Assembly (NCBI RefSeq): GCF_024166365.1
Contig: NC_064834.1
Coordinates: 53,734,001 to 53,798,000 of the forward strand
Length of the DNA: 64,000 nt
DNA from: Elephas maximus indicus
Taxonomy: Eukaryota; Chordata; Mammalia; Proboscidea; Elephantidae
Reading direction: 5' to 3'
A model generated the notes under the pieces. It saw only the letters and a list, made by a program, of their open reading frames with translations, was not told the DNA's origin and ran no database searches. Shown here one piece after another: positions 11,301 through 22,143 of this stretch. The position numbers were made by a program, and so were the translations under genes. Each line of letters begins with the position of its first letter. Position 1 is the first letter of the stretch.

Positions 11301-14300
11301 ATAGGGGTGTGTGGGGACACGTCTTTAAAAATACTAGAGAAAACTCCTGAAGTTTTGCTTCTTTTCTGCAGGTTGATATGTCTCTCACAGATCCTTGGGA
11401 TTTTTCCCCACCCACTTTCTTGGAGACCTCCTCCCCCAAGCTTCCTAGCTGGAGGACCCCAAGATCACGACCCCGCTGGGGCCAGTCCCCTCCTCCGCAG
11501 CAGCGTAGTGATGGAGAAGAAGAGGAGGAGGCAGCTGGCTTCAGTGGCCAGGTGCATGCTGGGGAGCTCGACAACTCTGGGAGTGGCATCCCAGACTTCC
11601 CCATGCACCTTGCCTGCCCTGAGGAGGAAGATGAGGCAGCAGCAGCAGAGATGGCAGCGCCAGCAGCTGGTGATGAGAGCATCTCCTCCCTGAGTGAGCT
11701 GGTGCGGGCCATGCATCCATACTGCCTGCCCAACCTCACCCACCTGACATCGCTTGCGGATGAGCTTCAGGAACAGGCAGATGACTTGACGCTACCTGAG
11801 GATTGCGTGGTGCTGGAGATTGTGGGCCAGGCTGCTACAGCTGGCGATGACCTCGAGATCCCAGTTGTGGTACGGCAGATCCCCACCAGGCCCCAACCTG
11901 TGCTCCTGGATAACTCACTAGAGGCTACTCCAGCCTTGCAGTTGCTTATGCCCACACTGGAGTCCAAGATAGAGGCTACTGTGCCCAAGGAAGAGGAAGA
12001 ACTGGAATCAGCGTGCTTGTTGGAACCCACAGAAGTCATGGAGCCAGTGGTGCCCGAGGGGCCTCAAAAGCCACCTGCCAATGCAGTGTTGGGTTCCCAG
12101 AGAGCTCGAAAGGGTAGGAGGAAGAAGAGCAAAGAGCAGCCAGCAGCCTGTGCAGAAGGCTGTGTCAGGAGGCTGAGGTCGTCCTCTCGTGGTCAGTCTG
12201 CTGTGGCCTTGGAGGCCACCTCTCAGGCGGGCACCTTGCAGAAGCAGCCTCAAGAGAAACTTCAAAGAGAGCTTGGGCCTCCTCAGGGTCGGGGGAAGCC
12301 CCGGGCCTGGGCCCGGGCCTGGGCAGCTGCTTTGGAAAAGCCTGGCTCTGAGAACTTGGAGAGTGATGCTGAACAAGCTAGCCCTGCTAAAGACAGGCCT
12401 CTAGATCTCTACCCGAAGCTGGTTCACACCATCCAAGCCAACTCTCTTCCAGCCTGTCTCTCATTGGTTGGCTCTGCTCAAGCTGACCCCATGCCAGTAG
12501 ACCCTGTTGAATCTGTTCCTACTGCAGTTGAACCCATTCTGGCTGACCCTGCACCGGCATTGGTTGGCCTTGCCTCAGCCAACTTAGAGCTGGTTGACCC
12601 TCTCCCAGCTGACCCAGTGCTAATTGACCCAGCTTTGGCTAACTCAGCAGCCATTGACCCCGCAGTGGTTGTTCCCATCTCAGACGACGTGCCGACAGTT
12701 GACCCTGTCCCAGCTAACCTAGTGCCACTTGACCCTGTTCCTGATGACCTGGCTCCAGTTAAACCTGCGCTAGTTAAGCCCAGGCCAACTGATCCCAGGC
12801 GTGGTGCAGCATCATCAGCCCAGGGGAGTCCAGCTCCGCAGCTTCTCTTGGAACCGGAGTCCTCAGATCACCCAAAGGCCATCATCCCTGAAGTCAAGGA
12901 GGTTGTGGGTCCTTTGAAGGTGGAAAGTGGTACTAATGCCACAACCCAGGAAGCCAGGCCTCGGCCTCTCAGCTTATCTGAGTACCGGCGACGAAGGCAG
13001 CAACGCCAAGCAGAGGCAGAAGAGAGGAGTCCCCAGCCTCCAGCTGGGAAGTGGCCCAGCCTCCCAGAGACCCCCACAGGGCTGGCAGACATACCTTGTC
13101 TTGTCGTTCCACCAGCCCCAGCCAAGAAGACAGCTCTACAGAGAAGCCCTGAAGCTCTCTCTGAGACTCCCCCTGAGGCTTGTGTTATGACTGTGGTTCC
13201 CAGCCCTGCTTCTTCCAGTCCTGAGCTATCTTTAAGCAAACCTGTGGCCTCAACTCCCACTGAGCAGGTGCCATCCCAAGAGATGCCACTGCCTGTAAGG
13301 CCTCCACCTACCGTGCAGACCATGTCTCCTGTCAGGCCCATGCCTCCCACGATGCCCACTTTGCCTTTTCCTCCAGGTGGGCTGGGCATGCCCCCCATGC
13401 TGCCGCTTCCCCCAAGGGGGCAAGGGGTCCCCAGCCTGCCCCCACCACCTTTGCAACCTCCTAGCCTTCCGATGTCTATGGGGCCAGTGCCACCTGATCC
13501 CTATAGCCATTATGCTTCTGTGCCACCCTGGTCTTGTTATCCACCCATGTCCCCTTCTGGATATCCTTGCCTGCCTCCCCCACCAACGGGCCCCCTAGTA
13601 TCTGGTACTCCTGGCATCTATGCTGTACCCCCCACTTGCAGTGTGCCTTGGGTACCCCCTCCTGCCCCAGTGCCACCTTACAACTCCAGCTGCTCCTATG
13701 GGCCCTTGGGATGGGGCACAGGGCCACAACACTCTCCATTCTGGCCTGCTGTGCCTCCACCTCCATTGCCTCCAGCCTCTGTTGGGAGAGTTGTTCCTCC
13801 ACCCCAGATGGAGCTCAGTGGCATCCCAGCTGGCCCTCCTGAAAGTGTACTTCCTATGCCTATGGCTCCTGTCAGTCTTGGGCCTACTGGCCAGGGAGCT
13901 CCACAGATAGAGCCCACCAAGGTGGAGGTCAAGCCACTGCCTGTATCTCCCCATCTGAAGCACAGGGTGTCTTCCCCGGTGCAAAGCCCCCAGATCAAGG
14001 CTCCACCGTGTCTGCCTGCTGAGGTTGTGGCTGTCGAGGAGCTTATGTCAGAGAGGCTAAAGCCTGAGACCCAGGAGAAGCCCCTCTCTCCTGCTGCCAA
14101 GGCTACACTGACACCAAGGCAGAGCACTGGCCCCAAGCTGCCCACCGTCCACCCGGCCCGACTAAGGAAGCTATCTTTCCTGCCTACCCCTCGTACCCAG
14201 GGCCCTGAGGACGTGGTACAGGCTTTCATCAGTGAAATCGGTGAGTGCCACACAGTTCAGTTGGTTTAAAGAAGGGCTCAGGGTTTGCGGGGGGAGTGAT

Positions 14301-17300
14301 TTCCACAGAACAGGGTAAACCACCTCAGTGGGTCTTAGGTGGACTTCTTAAAAGAGTCCCAGGAGGCAGAGCTCTGGGTTTGTTTGCATCTTTCCTGCTT
14401 TGTGTTGCTGCCTTGTTTTCACTTAGTACATTGGGCAGGGGGAACATAAGGGAGAGATGAGGTGATTAGGGCTTCTTGAGATCTGTGTACTTAGACTTGG
14501 TAGGGATTGGTTTCCAATCCTGTGTTGTGTGCCTCCACAGGAATTGAGGCGTCGGATCTGTCCAGTCTGCTGGAGCAGTTTGAGAAATCAGAAGGTGAGG
14601 GAACCTGGGTAGCTTCACTCCAACCCCTTTTTGCTTCTACTACTTTTGGGCCCAGCCCTGTAGTTGCTTAAACTGGGGTGGGGAGAGGAACGTTCTCAGC
14701 CACTGGAGTAGCCCCTAATTGGAATGGGGAGATAAAATTCACCTGTGACATAATCTCAGCTCAAGTGGGTTGGGGTTGTTTGGGGACATCTTTCTAGAGG
14801 GAGGTAGCTCTCATGCTGGGCCTCAGAAGACAAGTAGAATTTCAAAGAGAACATATGTTTGGTGAATAAAGGCAGAGAGTGCATAGAGGGATCATGTGTG
14901 TTCTATTTGGAAGACACTGAGTAGCTAAGCTTTCTAGGTACAAGGCATGGTTTTAGATGTTGTAGAGGAGAGATACTGTGTCATGTTCTCAAGGAGCTTA
15001 CAGTCTAATTGGGGAGAAAAATGTGCAGAATTGACGACTCGGTAACAGGTATCTAGAATACAAAGCAAAATACAAATGTAGGACAAAAGTAGGCTATGAG
15101 GCTAGGAAGTTAGGCAGGTCATGTAGAACTTTGAATGTCAAGCTCAAGAGTTTGTCTCAGATTCAGCGAGGAGTGTGGGTGTTTCTGAGCAGAGGAAAGA
15201 CATTAAAAATAGTACCTGGGCACCCACTGAAAGAGAGTGGATCTTCCTGGGGAGAGCGCAACAGAGGATATGTGGGCAAACTGGATGTTCCTCCGCTGGG
15301 TCTCTAAGCCAGCCTTTCTGCCCCTCAGTCTGGAACATATGGTTGGGCTTTTAACTAGTGTGGTTTTTTTGCAGCCAAAAAGGAGTGCCCCCCCCTGGCT
15401 CCTGCTGACAACTTGGCTGTAGGAAACTCAGGGTAAGTATGGAGATGAAGTGAGTGAGTTACCCTACAGCTGTTGGTCAGCAGCCAGCTGGTGCTCCAGG
15501 ACCGTTGACTGGAGGCCTCTGTTGCAAGGACGTTCAGTCTGCTTTAGAGGCTTTCCTCATTTTTTACTCATCCTTCAACTCTGCCCAGCAGTGCTGGGCA
15601 TTGTCTTGGGTGGTAAGGTGGGAGGGTGTGTATCATCCTCCAGCTTATTCCAGTCTGGGGATCCAAATGCCCTTGAGGTGCCATTTATCATCTGGCAAGC
15701 CATGCCTTTGGTAACCTTTCCTTCGTTTAATAAACTTGACGCTTGTTCAGCGCTGGTGAAGGTGTAAGAGGAAGTGAGGGGGTGGAGATGTTCAGGACTA
15801 GGTCTCCTGTGGCTCCTTGGAGGACAAAGGTATCGTGGACCTCCTTGCTCCCCAAATCACTGAAAGGCCTTTTTTCTTCATGTTCATGGCACCCCATCCT
15901 GTTCTCCCAAGCTTGTTCCCTTCCACATCGTTCTCAAGTTGGTTTGAGCTGGGCAGGCAAGGCTCCTGGCTTGAAGGAGTTGTGGGGCATTCAAGGTCAT
16001 AGCCAGCCTACCTCCTAGAATCAGGCCAAGCTGAGTTGAGACCCAACCTAAAATTTAGTCACTACGACCCCTTTTGTGCTGGAAGGAGAATGATGGGAGC
16101 AGTTGGTATGTCCCATGCCTCTCTGCACTCGCCCCTCTCCCATTGCTATGTGAGGAGAGCAGATGTTCAAGATGTTGAGGAGGCAATGAACCAGGCTCTC
16201 CCTTTTCCCCCGCCAGCAGCGTTGACACCCCCCAGGAGAAGAGGCCCCTAGACCGGTTACAAGCCCCAGAACTGGCCAACGTGGCAGGTGGGTTCAGGGT
16301 GGGGAACTCTGCCTTTGACTAGTTCATGCAGCAGACGTTTTCAGAGCCTGCTGAGCACCAAGTGTGTAGGTGTTGGGGATACAGAGATACCCGTCCTTGA
16401 GGTGTTCACAGTCTAGGGACCAGATGTGTAAACAAATGAGTATGTTGAGTGTCAGAGGTGGTGTATTAAAGAAGACTGGTTCATAGTGGGGGCAGAAGGG
16501 AGCAGTTGGGAAGGATTATATAGATGGTAATCACCCAAACTGAGGCTTACAAGAAAATCACAGACATTAGGTTGAATTAGGGGACAGGGCATTCTAGATT
16601 GAGGCAGCAGCTTGAGTGAGCTGGCAAAATGAAAACAGCCTGGTATGTTCTGGGGATTTTTGAATGGTTCGGTATGGCTGGAGAGGTATAGTGGCTGATC
16701 AGGTGGTGGGCAGAGCTAAAGCAAGAGTTAAAGATGGAGTGGCAAATAGGTCAGATATGGATGCTCTGAATGCCTTGTTAATCTGTTTAGATCTTATCGT
16801 GTGCGTGGTAAGAAGCAATTGAAAAAGCTTTACTGGATTGGTTTTTGGGAGCTCCCTCTGGCAGAAGTATAGACGATAGGTGGATGGATATGAAACCAGA
16901 GGTGGTAGGGAGACCATTGGACGATTATTGCATGAGTTCGGGAAAGAGACAGTCCAGAAGTTGGGCAGCACTGGGTGGGGGGGGTGGGCCTAAGAATGGA
17001 AAGGTAGACTGGACAGGACCTGGTCACCAGCTAGGTTTGGGTAGTGAGAGGATGAAGGGTTCAGGGGGACCCTAGCTGGCTGGGTTGTCTATTGCTGGTC
17101 CCTGATACGGGGAACACAGGAAGGAGCAGTTGCAGCAGTGGGAGAAATTGGGCTGTTGACCGTGCTTGGTGTACTTTCTGAGATGAGGTGGGGGTCTCTG
17201 GAGCCTGTGTGCACAGTATTTGGAAATAGAGAATGGGATCTCACCCTGCTATCTCCATCCTCCCTCCCCCCACAGGGCTCACCCCTCCAGCTACCCCTCC

Positions 17301-20300
17301 CCACCAGTTATGGAAGCCCCTGGCTGCTGTCTCACTGCTGGCCAAAGCCAAATCTCCTAAGTCCACCGCCCAGGAGGGAACCCTGAAGCCTGAAGGAGTT
17401 ACAGAGGCCAAACATCCAGCTGCAGCCCGCCTCCAAGAAGGGGTCCATGGCCCTAGTCCAGTCCATGTGGGCTCTGGGGACCATGACTATTGTGTCCGGA
17501 GCAGGACCCCCCCCAAAAAGACGCCTGCCTTAGTCATTCCAGAGGTGGGCTCCCGATGGAATGTCAAACGCCATCAGGACATCACCATCAAGCCTGTGTT
17601 GTCCCTGGGCCCAGCTGCCCCTCTGCCCCCACGCACAGCTGCCTCCAAGGAGCCGCTTGATCACAGGACTAGCAGTGAGCAGGCAGATCCCCCAGCCCAT
17701 TGCCTTGCCCCATCTGCCTTGCTGTCCCCTGAGGCCTCTCCCTGCCGGAATGACATGAACACTAGGATTCCCCCTGCATCCTCAGCCAAGCAGCAGTCAA
17801 TACGCTGTTATCGAAAAGCCTGCAGGTCAGCCAGCCCCCCAAGCCGGGGCTGGCAGGGCCGCCGCGGCCGCAGCAGCCATTCTATCAGCTCTGGGTCCAA
17901 CGGGACCAGCGAAGCATCTTCTTCCTCATCCTCATCGTCGTCTTCCTCATCCCGTTCCCGGTCCAGGTCCCTCTCCCCCCCACACAAGAGGTGGCGAAGG
18001 TGAGCTCTGGTGGCCTGTTAGGTCCACTCTGTTTAGGAGCTTCATGAACTCCTCTCTGTGGTTTTCTTTTGAAACCTTTTGCACATTAACTTTGATACTT
18101 TTAGGCACTAAGGTTTCTGTTTCTGTCTTTGGCGTTTGTCGTCTCCTTTCCTAGATTGTTGAAGGAGACAAACTGGGAAGAAAGCTTCTATCCTGTGTTG
18201 GAGTATAGGGTATCCCTGAGGTCCCCTGCTTCCTTGAGACTTGCCTTGGGGAAACTCTTACGGTTCTACCTTGACCATGTTGATCCCCTCACATATCATA
18301 TTGGCCCTCATTTATGGCATTTTCCTGGTGGTATGTGGGAAGGCGGGATAGTGAGTTGTTAACAGGAAATAGTCCTTCCCTTAATCATCTATTGAGGAAA
18401 GAGTTTGGGGCAGTTTCTTTGGGTATCACTGTGGCCTCATCTATTTCTTGGCAGTATCTTTACTCTTAATAATGAACCCAAATTTTCCCACTTAATGAAT
18501 TCTTGGTTTTTGATGGTGGTAGATGCTTTCAGAAATGGCCCCTGTACAGGTCTAGCATAGTCTTCTCCCCTCAATGCCATGGTCACAGCAGTCCTGTGAG
18601 TCATGGGAAGGGAGCAGTAGGCCAGAGACTCAGGTCTGGCCTTAGCACCACAGATAGCTGGCTGTGAGACCAAGGGCCCACTCCTATTCTCTCTGGGTCT
18701 TTATCTATTTTTTTTTCTTTCTGATTGTTAAATATTTTTCAGTTTTTAATTGCACAATTGAAGATAAGTATGGTCTTTGTCAAAACATACCAGATATATG
18801 TAAAGTTCTCTTGAAGGGCCTCAGTTTGTTCATCTGTGAAGAAAAGTGCTCTTCTAGACATCTGCTCTGCTTTGCCTCTGGTCCTGAGCCTCCAGACAGG
18901 GAGGCAGCGCTGGGGCCAGGGTGAGGTAAGTGGAGTATACCTGCACTACTCCAAGCATTCCTGCATGCCCCTTTATCCTCCAGGTCCAGCTGCAGTTCCT
19001 CTGGGCGTTCCCGAAGATGCTCTTCCTCTTCCTCCTCCTCCTCATCTTCCTCATCGTCCTCATCCTCCTCGTCCAGTTCTCGAAGCCGTTCCCGCTCCCC
19101 ATCCCCCCGCCGGAGAAGTGACAGGAGGCGACGGTGAGCATGTTTAGGGAGGCAGTGTACCTGGGATGCAGACACCTGAGAGTTGAGTCTTGGGTTGTCT
19201 TGTGTCTGGGGAGCTGATGAAACCTTCTTCTGTCAGGTACAGCTCCTACCGTTCGAGTGACCATTACCAAAGGCAGAGAGTGCTGCAGAAGGAGCGTGCA
19301 ATAGTGAGTAGAGGAGCAAGTTATGGGAGAAGGAGGAACTTCCCTCTGAGCCATGAGCTCAAAGAGCTGAGTGTAGCTGTGATCCTGGCTCATGGCAGGT
19401 CTGTTTTTCCTTGCTCCAACATAGGAAGAGAGAAGGGTGGTCTTTATTGGGAAGATACCTGGCCGCATGACTCGGTCAGAGCTGAAACAGAGGTTCTCGG
19501 TTTTTGGAGAGATTGAGGAGTGCACCATCCACTTCCGTGTCCAAGGGTAAGCTTGGGCCCTAGGGTCAGGATGTTCTTTCTGCCTCATTCAGCTACCTTG
19601 ATGTTTCTTCATCCTTCCCCCTTGCTTTGGTGTGCTGGGCAATGTAGAGCACCTTCATTTCTACGATCAGAGGGTTGGTTATTTGGGGAGTGGGAAGAAG
19701 CACCACAGACCCTCTTTGTACCCTGGTGCTGTCACTGCTCCATGGTATGTGCCCAAATGGCCATCCCAGCCCTTGCCTCACCCTCCCCACCAGTGACAAC
19801 TACGGCTTCGTCACTTATCGCTATGCCGAGGAGGCATTTGCAGCCATTGAGAGTGGCCACAAGCTGCGGCAGGCTGACGAACAGCCTTTTGATCTCTGCT
19901 TTGGGGGCCGCAGGCAGTTCTGCAAGAGGAGCTATTCTGATCTTGGTGAGTGCAGGGAGGGCCTGAGGTTTTGGCACATTTCATCGCCTCCCTAGAAGGC
20001 TTCCCAAGCCTTTGAGTGTGGGGCTAGGTAGACTTAACCTTCATCTGACATGTGAAGAACCTGAGGGGTGAGATCAGAAGAGAAATGGGGTTCTCCTGTG
20101 TCTCTTTGACTTAAAATCAAGGCAGTTTTAACTCCGTTCATTATTGGGATGGGAGGTGGCTAGCCATTTGAGGACCCTGCGGTTGGGAAGCAGTGGTCAG
20201 AGACCTTTGAACCCTGACATTTGGTCTTTCTTTATAGACTCCAACCGGGAAGACTTTGACCCTGCCCCTGTAAAGAGCAAATTCGATTCTCTTGACTTTG

Positions 20301-20341
20301 ACACATTGTTGAAACAGGCCCAGAAGAACCTCAGGAGGTAA
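5307..20341 (+). CDS. PPRC1: PPRC1: PGC-1-related transcriptional coactivator (PRC)
   Basis: PRC is the growth-regulated member of the PGC-1 coactivator family. It works in the nucleus with NRF1, CREB, ERR-alpha and HCF-1 to raise expression of nuclear genes for mitochondria. Coding exons: 5307-5459, 9344-9535, 10899-11045, 11162-11263, 11372-14240, 14541-14594, 15375-15432, 16217-16287, 17276-17999, 18984-19133, 19237-19303, 19425-19546, 19794-19945, 20238-20341. All introns are GT-AG, phases are continuous, and the sum is 4965 nt = 1654 aa plus stop (human about 1664). Landmarks: acidic N-terminal activation region; LXXLL motif LHKLL at residues 165-169; DP-rich degenerate repeats about 570-671; a proline-rich block; HCF-binding DHDY at 1284-1287; Ser/Arg-rich region; RRM from about 1532. 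The start is the MAARRGRRDG methionine by homology. The frame stays open upstream to 5094, but that part is probably untranslated. No break is seen. Confidence 0.95.
6841..6859. repeat. Short CA repeat in PPRC1 intron 1
   Basis: An ACACAC run of about 17 bases ending in a cgc interruption, in a C-rich context. Possible length polymorphism. Confidence 0.7.
7040..7610 (+). repeat. Old dispersed mammalian repeat in PPRC1 intron 1
   Basis: Phrases such as 'gacaataaacaatgttaag', 'aacctgagacctgaaag', 'aggatttagggagggtttc' and 'gtgatcagatgtatg' belong to a very old mammalian repeat. It is also seen at 14830-15200, 16320-17080, 32960-33650 and 59240-59460 in this window. I cannot name the family with confidence. 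Confidence 0.4.
7741..7848 (+). repeat. 57-bp tandem duplication in PPRC1 intron 1
   Basis: A unit starting 'cctgatggaggtgctgac' at 7741 is repeated from 7798, with 'ttgtcttgagat.ctggcctgg' in both. The copies differ at a few sites, so the duplication is not very recent. Confidence 0.75.
8526..8582 (-). repeat. AfroSINE fragment (3' end, antisense)
   Basis: 'aacccattgccatcgagtc' then 'aattccgactcatagcgacc' is the complement of the AfroSINE 3' part. Only about 55 bp remain, in PPRC1 intron 1. Confidence 0.85.
10583..10682 (+). repeat. Unclassified dispersed repeat, copy 2 (PPRC1 intron 2)
   Basis: Partner of 3176-3275. The shared order of blocks over about 95 bp shows common origin. Family not recognised. 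Confidence 0.5.
11255..11265 (+). promoter_or_regulatory. PPRC1: Tandem in-frame 5' splice sites at the end of PPRC1 exon 4
   Basis: The donor expected from human alignment is gggg|gtaagc-type, with the intron beginning at 11264. Nine bases upstream, at 11255, stands aga|gtgagt, a closer match to the donor consensus. Using it would remove three residues (VSG) and keep the frame. In human PRC the first of these residues is Gly, which would not give a GT there. Confidence 0.6.
11372..14240 (+). CDS. PPRC1: PPRC1 exon 5, the large central exon
   Basis: This exon codes residues 199-1155 and ends in phase 1. In order it holds: the SLSELVRAMHPYCLPNLTHL segment; a Lys/Arg-rich stretch near 12100-12180; a degenerate repeat of Val/Asp-Pro units at about 12480-12790 (residues about 570-671, units such as VDPVPANLVPLDPVPDD); the SLSEYRRRRQQRQAEAEER basic helix near 12970-13025; and a proline-rich block, dense at 13300-13900. 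Long antisense frames across this exon are by-products of its GC-rich, repetitive codons. Compared with the human protein as I recall it, the DP-repeat block is the most changed part. Confidence 0.93.
14830..15210 (+). repeat. Old dispersed mammalian repeat in PPRC1 intron 6
   Basis: 'caaggagcttacagtctaat' followed by 'aggtcatgtagaactttgaa' and 'agaggaaagac' follow the same order as the other copies of this repeat in the window. Diverged and non-coding. Confidence 0.45.
16211..16220 (+). promoter_or_regulatory. PPRC1: NAGNAG tandem acceptor at PPRC1 exon 8
   Basis: The acceptor reads cgccagcagcgttg. Splicing after the first cag (exon from 16217) gives GSVD. Splicing after the second (exon from 16220) drops one serine and gives GVD. 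Both keep the frame. Confidence 0.6.
16320..17080 (+). repeat. Old dispersed mammalian repeat in PPRC1 intron 8
   Basis: The best-preserved copy in the window: 'gagcaccaagtgtgtaggtg', 'ggggatacagagatac', 'tcacagtctagggac', 'cattctagattgaggcagc', 'gaccattggacgattattg'. It fills most of intron 8 of PPRC1. Confidence 0.45.
17276..19303 (+). CDS. PPRC1: PPRC1 exons 9-11: HCF motif and Ser/Arg-rich region
   Basis: Exon 9 (17276-17999) opens at residue 1216 with GLTPPATPPHQLWKPL and contains DHDY (17479-17490), the tetrapeptide by which PGC-1 family proteins bind HCF-1. It ends in a serine run followed by RSRSRSLSPPHKRWRR. Exon 10 (18984-19133) continues with Ser and Arg-Ser dipeptides, and exon 11 (19237-19303) with RYSSYRSSDHYQRQRVLQKERA. 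The RS-type region is the part that, with the RRM, links PGC-1 proteins to RNA processing. The serine codons are a mixture of TCC, TCT, TCA and TCG, so it is not a simple trinucleotide expansion. Confidence 0.92.
19425..20341 (+). CDS. PPRC1: PPRC1 exons 12-14: RNA recognition motif and C terminus
   Basis: Exon 12 (19425-19546) gives the RNP2 strand VVFIGKI followed by PGRMTRSELKQRFSVFGEI. Exon 13 (19794-19945) gives the RNP1 strand DNYGFVTY at about residues 1571-1578. Together they form one RRM of about 75 residues. Exon 14 codes the tail DSNREDFDPAPVKSKFDSLD and ends KNLRR followed by TAA at 20339. This C terminus is the most conserved part of PGC-1 coactivators. Confidence 0.95.
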
Positions 20342-20490
20342 CCCTGGGCTCTCCTCCCCCCCTTTTCTTTGGAGGTGCCCAACCTCCTCCATCCCCCTCC
20401 CCCACTCTAGGGGAGAGAGCTGCTAGTGAAGAGATGACTGTTTTATAAAGAAATGGAAAAAAGTGAAATAAAAAATGTGTAAAATCAGAT
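20342..20490 (+). terminator. PPRC1: PPRC1 3' UTR and poly(A) signal
   Basis: The 3' UTR is short. An AATAAA at 20467-20472 lies 126 bp after the stop, followed by a T-rich stretch near 20490-20512, as expected downstream of a cleavage site. A second AATAAA at 20619-20624 could serve a longer form. Confidence 0.7.
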
Positions 20491-20819
20491 TTTTTAAAGG
20501 GTATTTGTTTTTTATAACAGGTATTGAAACAAGATAACTTGCATTCCTATGTAAGATGGTTAGGGCTGAGGGGTTCCCCCAGTGTTCGGAACATCTTAAG
20601 TCACTATGCAGACTAATTAATAAACATGAACTAGTGAGAACTCTCAAGTGTGATTGTGTTTCTTTCTTTGATGCTACTGCCAAACATACTTTTCCTTTCT
20701 GAACATAATCAGGGATATACTCATGCCATTAAGTTCCTAGGACCTTTCTCTGGTCAGGTACAAAATTCTACTTGACTGACTCCTGAAGTGTGTTGTCTAT
20801 GAAATCAGCTATCTAAGGC

Positions 20820-20940
20820 AGTGCATCTCACACTTTAAAGGGCATTTGAGTCATCTGGAGATTGTTTAGAATGCAGATTCTGATTTTGTCCTTTTGGAAT
20901 TGGGCCTGAGATTCTACATTTCTAACAAGGGGATATTGTT
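20820..20940 (+). mobile_element. MER5-type hAT transposon relic
   Basis: 'cagtgcatctcacactttaa' at the start, then 'gagtcatctggagattgtt' and 'gaatgcagattctgatttt', matches the 5' half of MER5A-like non-autonomous hAT elements. The 3' end is lost. Confidence 0.6.
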
Positions 20941-21779
20941 TCACCAAGGATGTAGAGAGAGCTCACACTTGTTGCAAATAAAGGTTTTCTCATTCACCGT
21001 CTGTTTTGTTCACCATTTTAGCTTGAGCACAATTCTTGACACACTGCAGGCAGCCAGATGTTTAAAGAATGCGCGTATGTGGACAGATGTGGCCACCTTC
21101 TCTCTGGGGAATAGGACTGCTAGAGTTGTATCTAGGGGAGGGGAGTGCCTCTTTTGAGAAAGAGGAAATCCATGAGGAAGTGGATTCTTATCCTTCCTGA
21201 GGGGATGCATTAAGAGGAAGTAGTCAAGGGGTAGTGCTTCAGATTGAAGGGATTGTTGTCTGCTAATGTGACTTGAAATACGGCAGAAATTGGAATTTCC
21301 TTGGCAGACCTGGGCATTGATATTGGGTTTACTCATGACAAAGGGAGGGGTTCCCCAGTTCTCCCACAGAGAGTTCACAGTGTGAGCTCTGACCCAAGAG
21401 ATACAAGGTTTATTTTCTGGACTAGGGGTTGGAGGGATTGCTGTGATCCAGAGGTTTGGTGCACTATCCTTTTTCTTTCATGGAGCTGACCTAAGGCTGA
21501 GTAATTGGGGTAGAGAGGCCTATGTGTTAGAAATCTGTGGGAGGTGTAGGGCAAGTCATGACAGGAAAGTTGTGGGGATCAACACTTTCATCACCACGGA
21601 TAACCTGAAGGACAGATGGGAGTCTGGAGGCTAGGGTGGTATCTGAGAAAGGGCCTCCCTGAGTGTTGGAGACAGTGAAGATGAAGAGTGAGAATCCACC
21701 TGTAACGAGAATGGGGGCTGTTGGGAAGTCTTGTGACCAAGTCTAGACAGTAGCACAGGTCGAGCCGGCCAGTCCACTC
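20941..21779. other. Intergenic stretch between PPRC1 and NOLC1
   Basis: Mixed-composition sequence without a supported gene or a repeat I can name. It leads into the NOLC1 CpG island. Confidence 0.4.
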
Positions 21780-22143
21780 ACCAGCTGAGGCGCGGGAATC
21801 TGCTCTGAAAGCACCTCCAGCAAAAGGACAGCGCGCGGGAAGCCCAGAGTTTTCCCGCCACGGCAGAGGGCGTGACTCCTGACGTCAGAGCTCCCCTCCT
21901 ACAAAGTGACGGCCGGCGGGCTCCGCCTTTACCATGATGGCGACACGCGTAGGACCGGAAGAAATTTTTAGATTTCCTCCTTGACCCTACCTCGGAGGCG
22001 GAGGTGGGACTGCTATGTAGAATACCACACTTCCGGTATGCGCCCGCGCGGCGCAATGACGTCACGCGAGCCCTCCCCCTTGTGTTCCTGAGTTTCTAAA
22101 TCGTGCTGCGTGGGCAACCGTAGTGACGCGTGTATCCTGGAGG
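21780..22143 (+). promoter_or_regulatory. NOLC1: NOLC1 promoter: CpG-rich with two CRE and two ETS sites
   Basis: Two perfect palindromic CREs (tgacgtca) lie at 21880-21887 and 22057-22064, the second 80 bp before the start codon. ETS-type sites are accggaag near 21955 and acttccgg at 22029-22036. CpGs are dense from 21780 to 22290. No TATA box is seen. The start site probably lies between 22060 and 22130. Factor binding is inference from motif identity. Confidence 0.65.

Noticed and set aside
12868-13398. 176-aa antisense open frame across PPRC1 exon 5
   Set aside because: It is the complement of a proline- and serine-rich coding exon. Its glycine-rich, low-complexity product has no domain, and the sense frame is clearly the real gene.
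18870-19580. Antisense 131-aa and 244-aa frames near PPRC1 exon 10
   Set aside because: The Glu-rich stretches are the complement of serine/arginine codons. No independent start context or domain.
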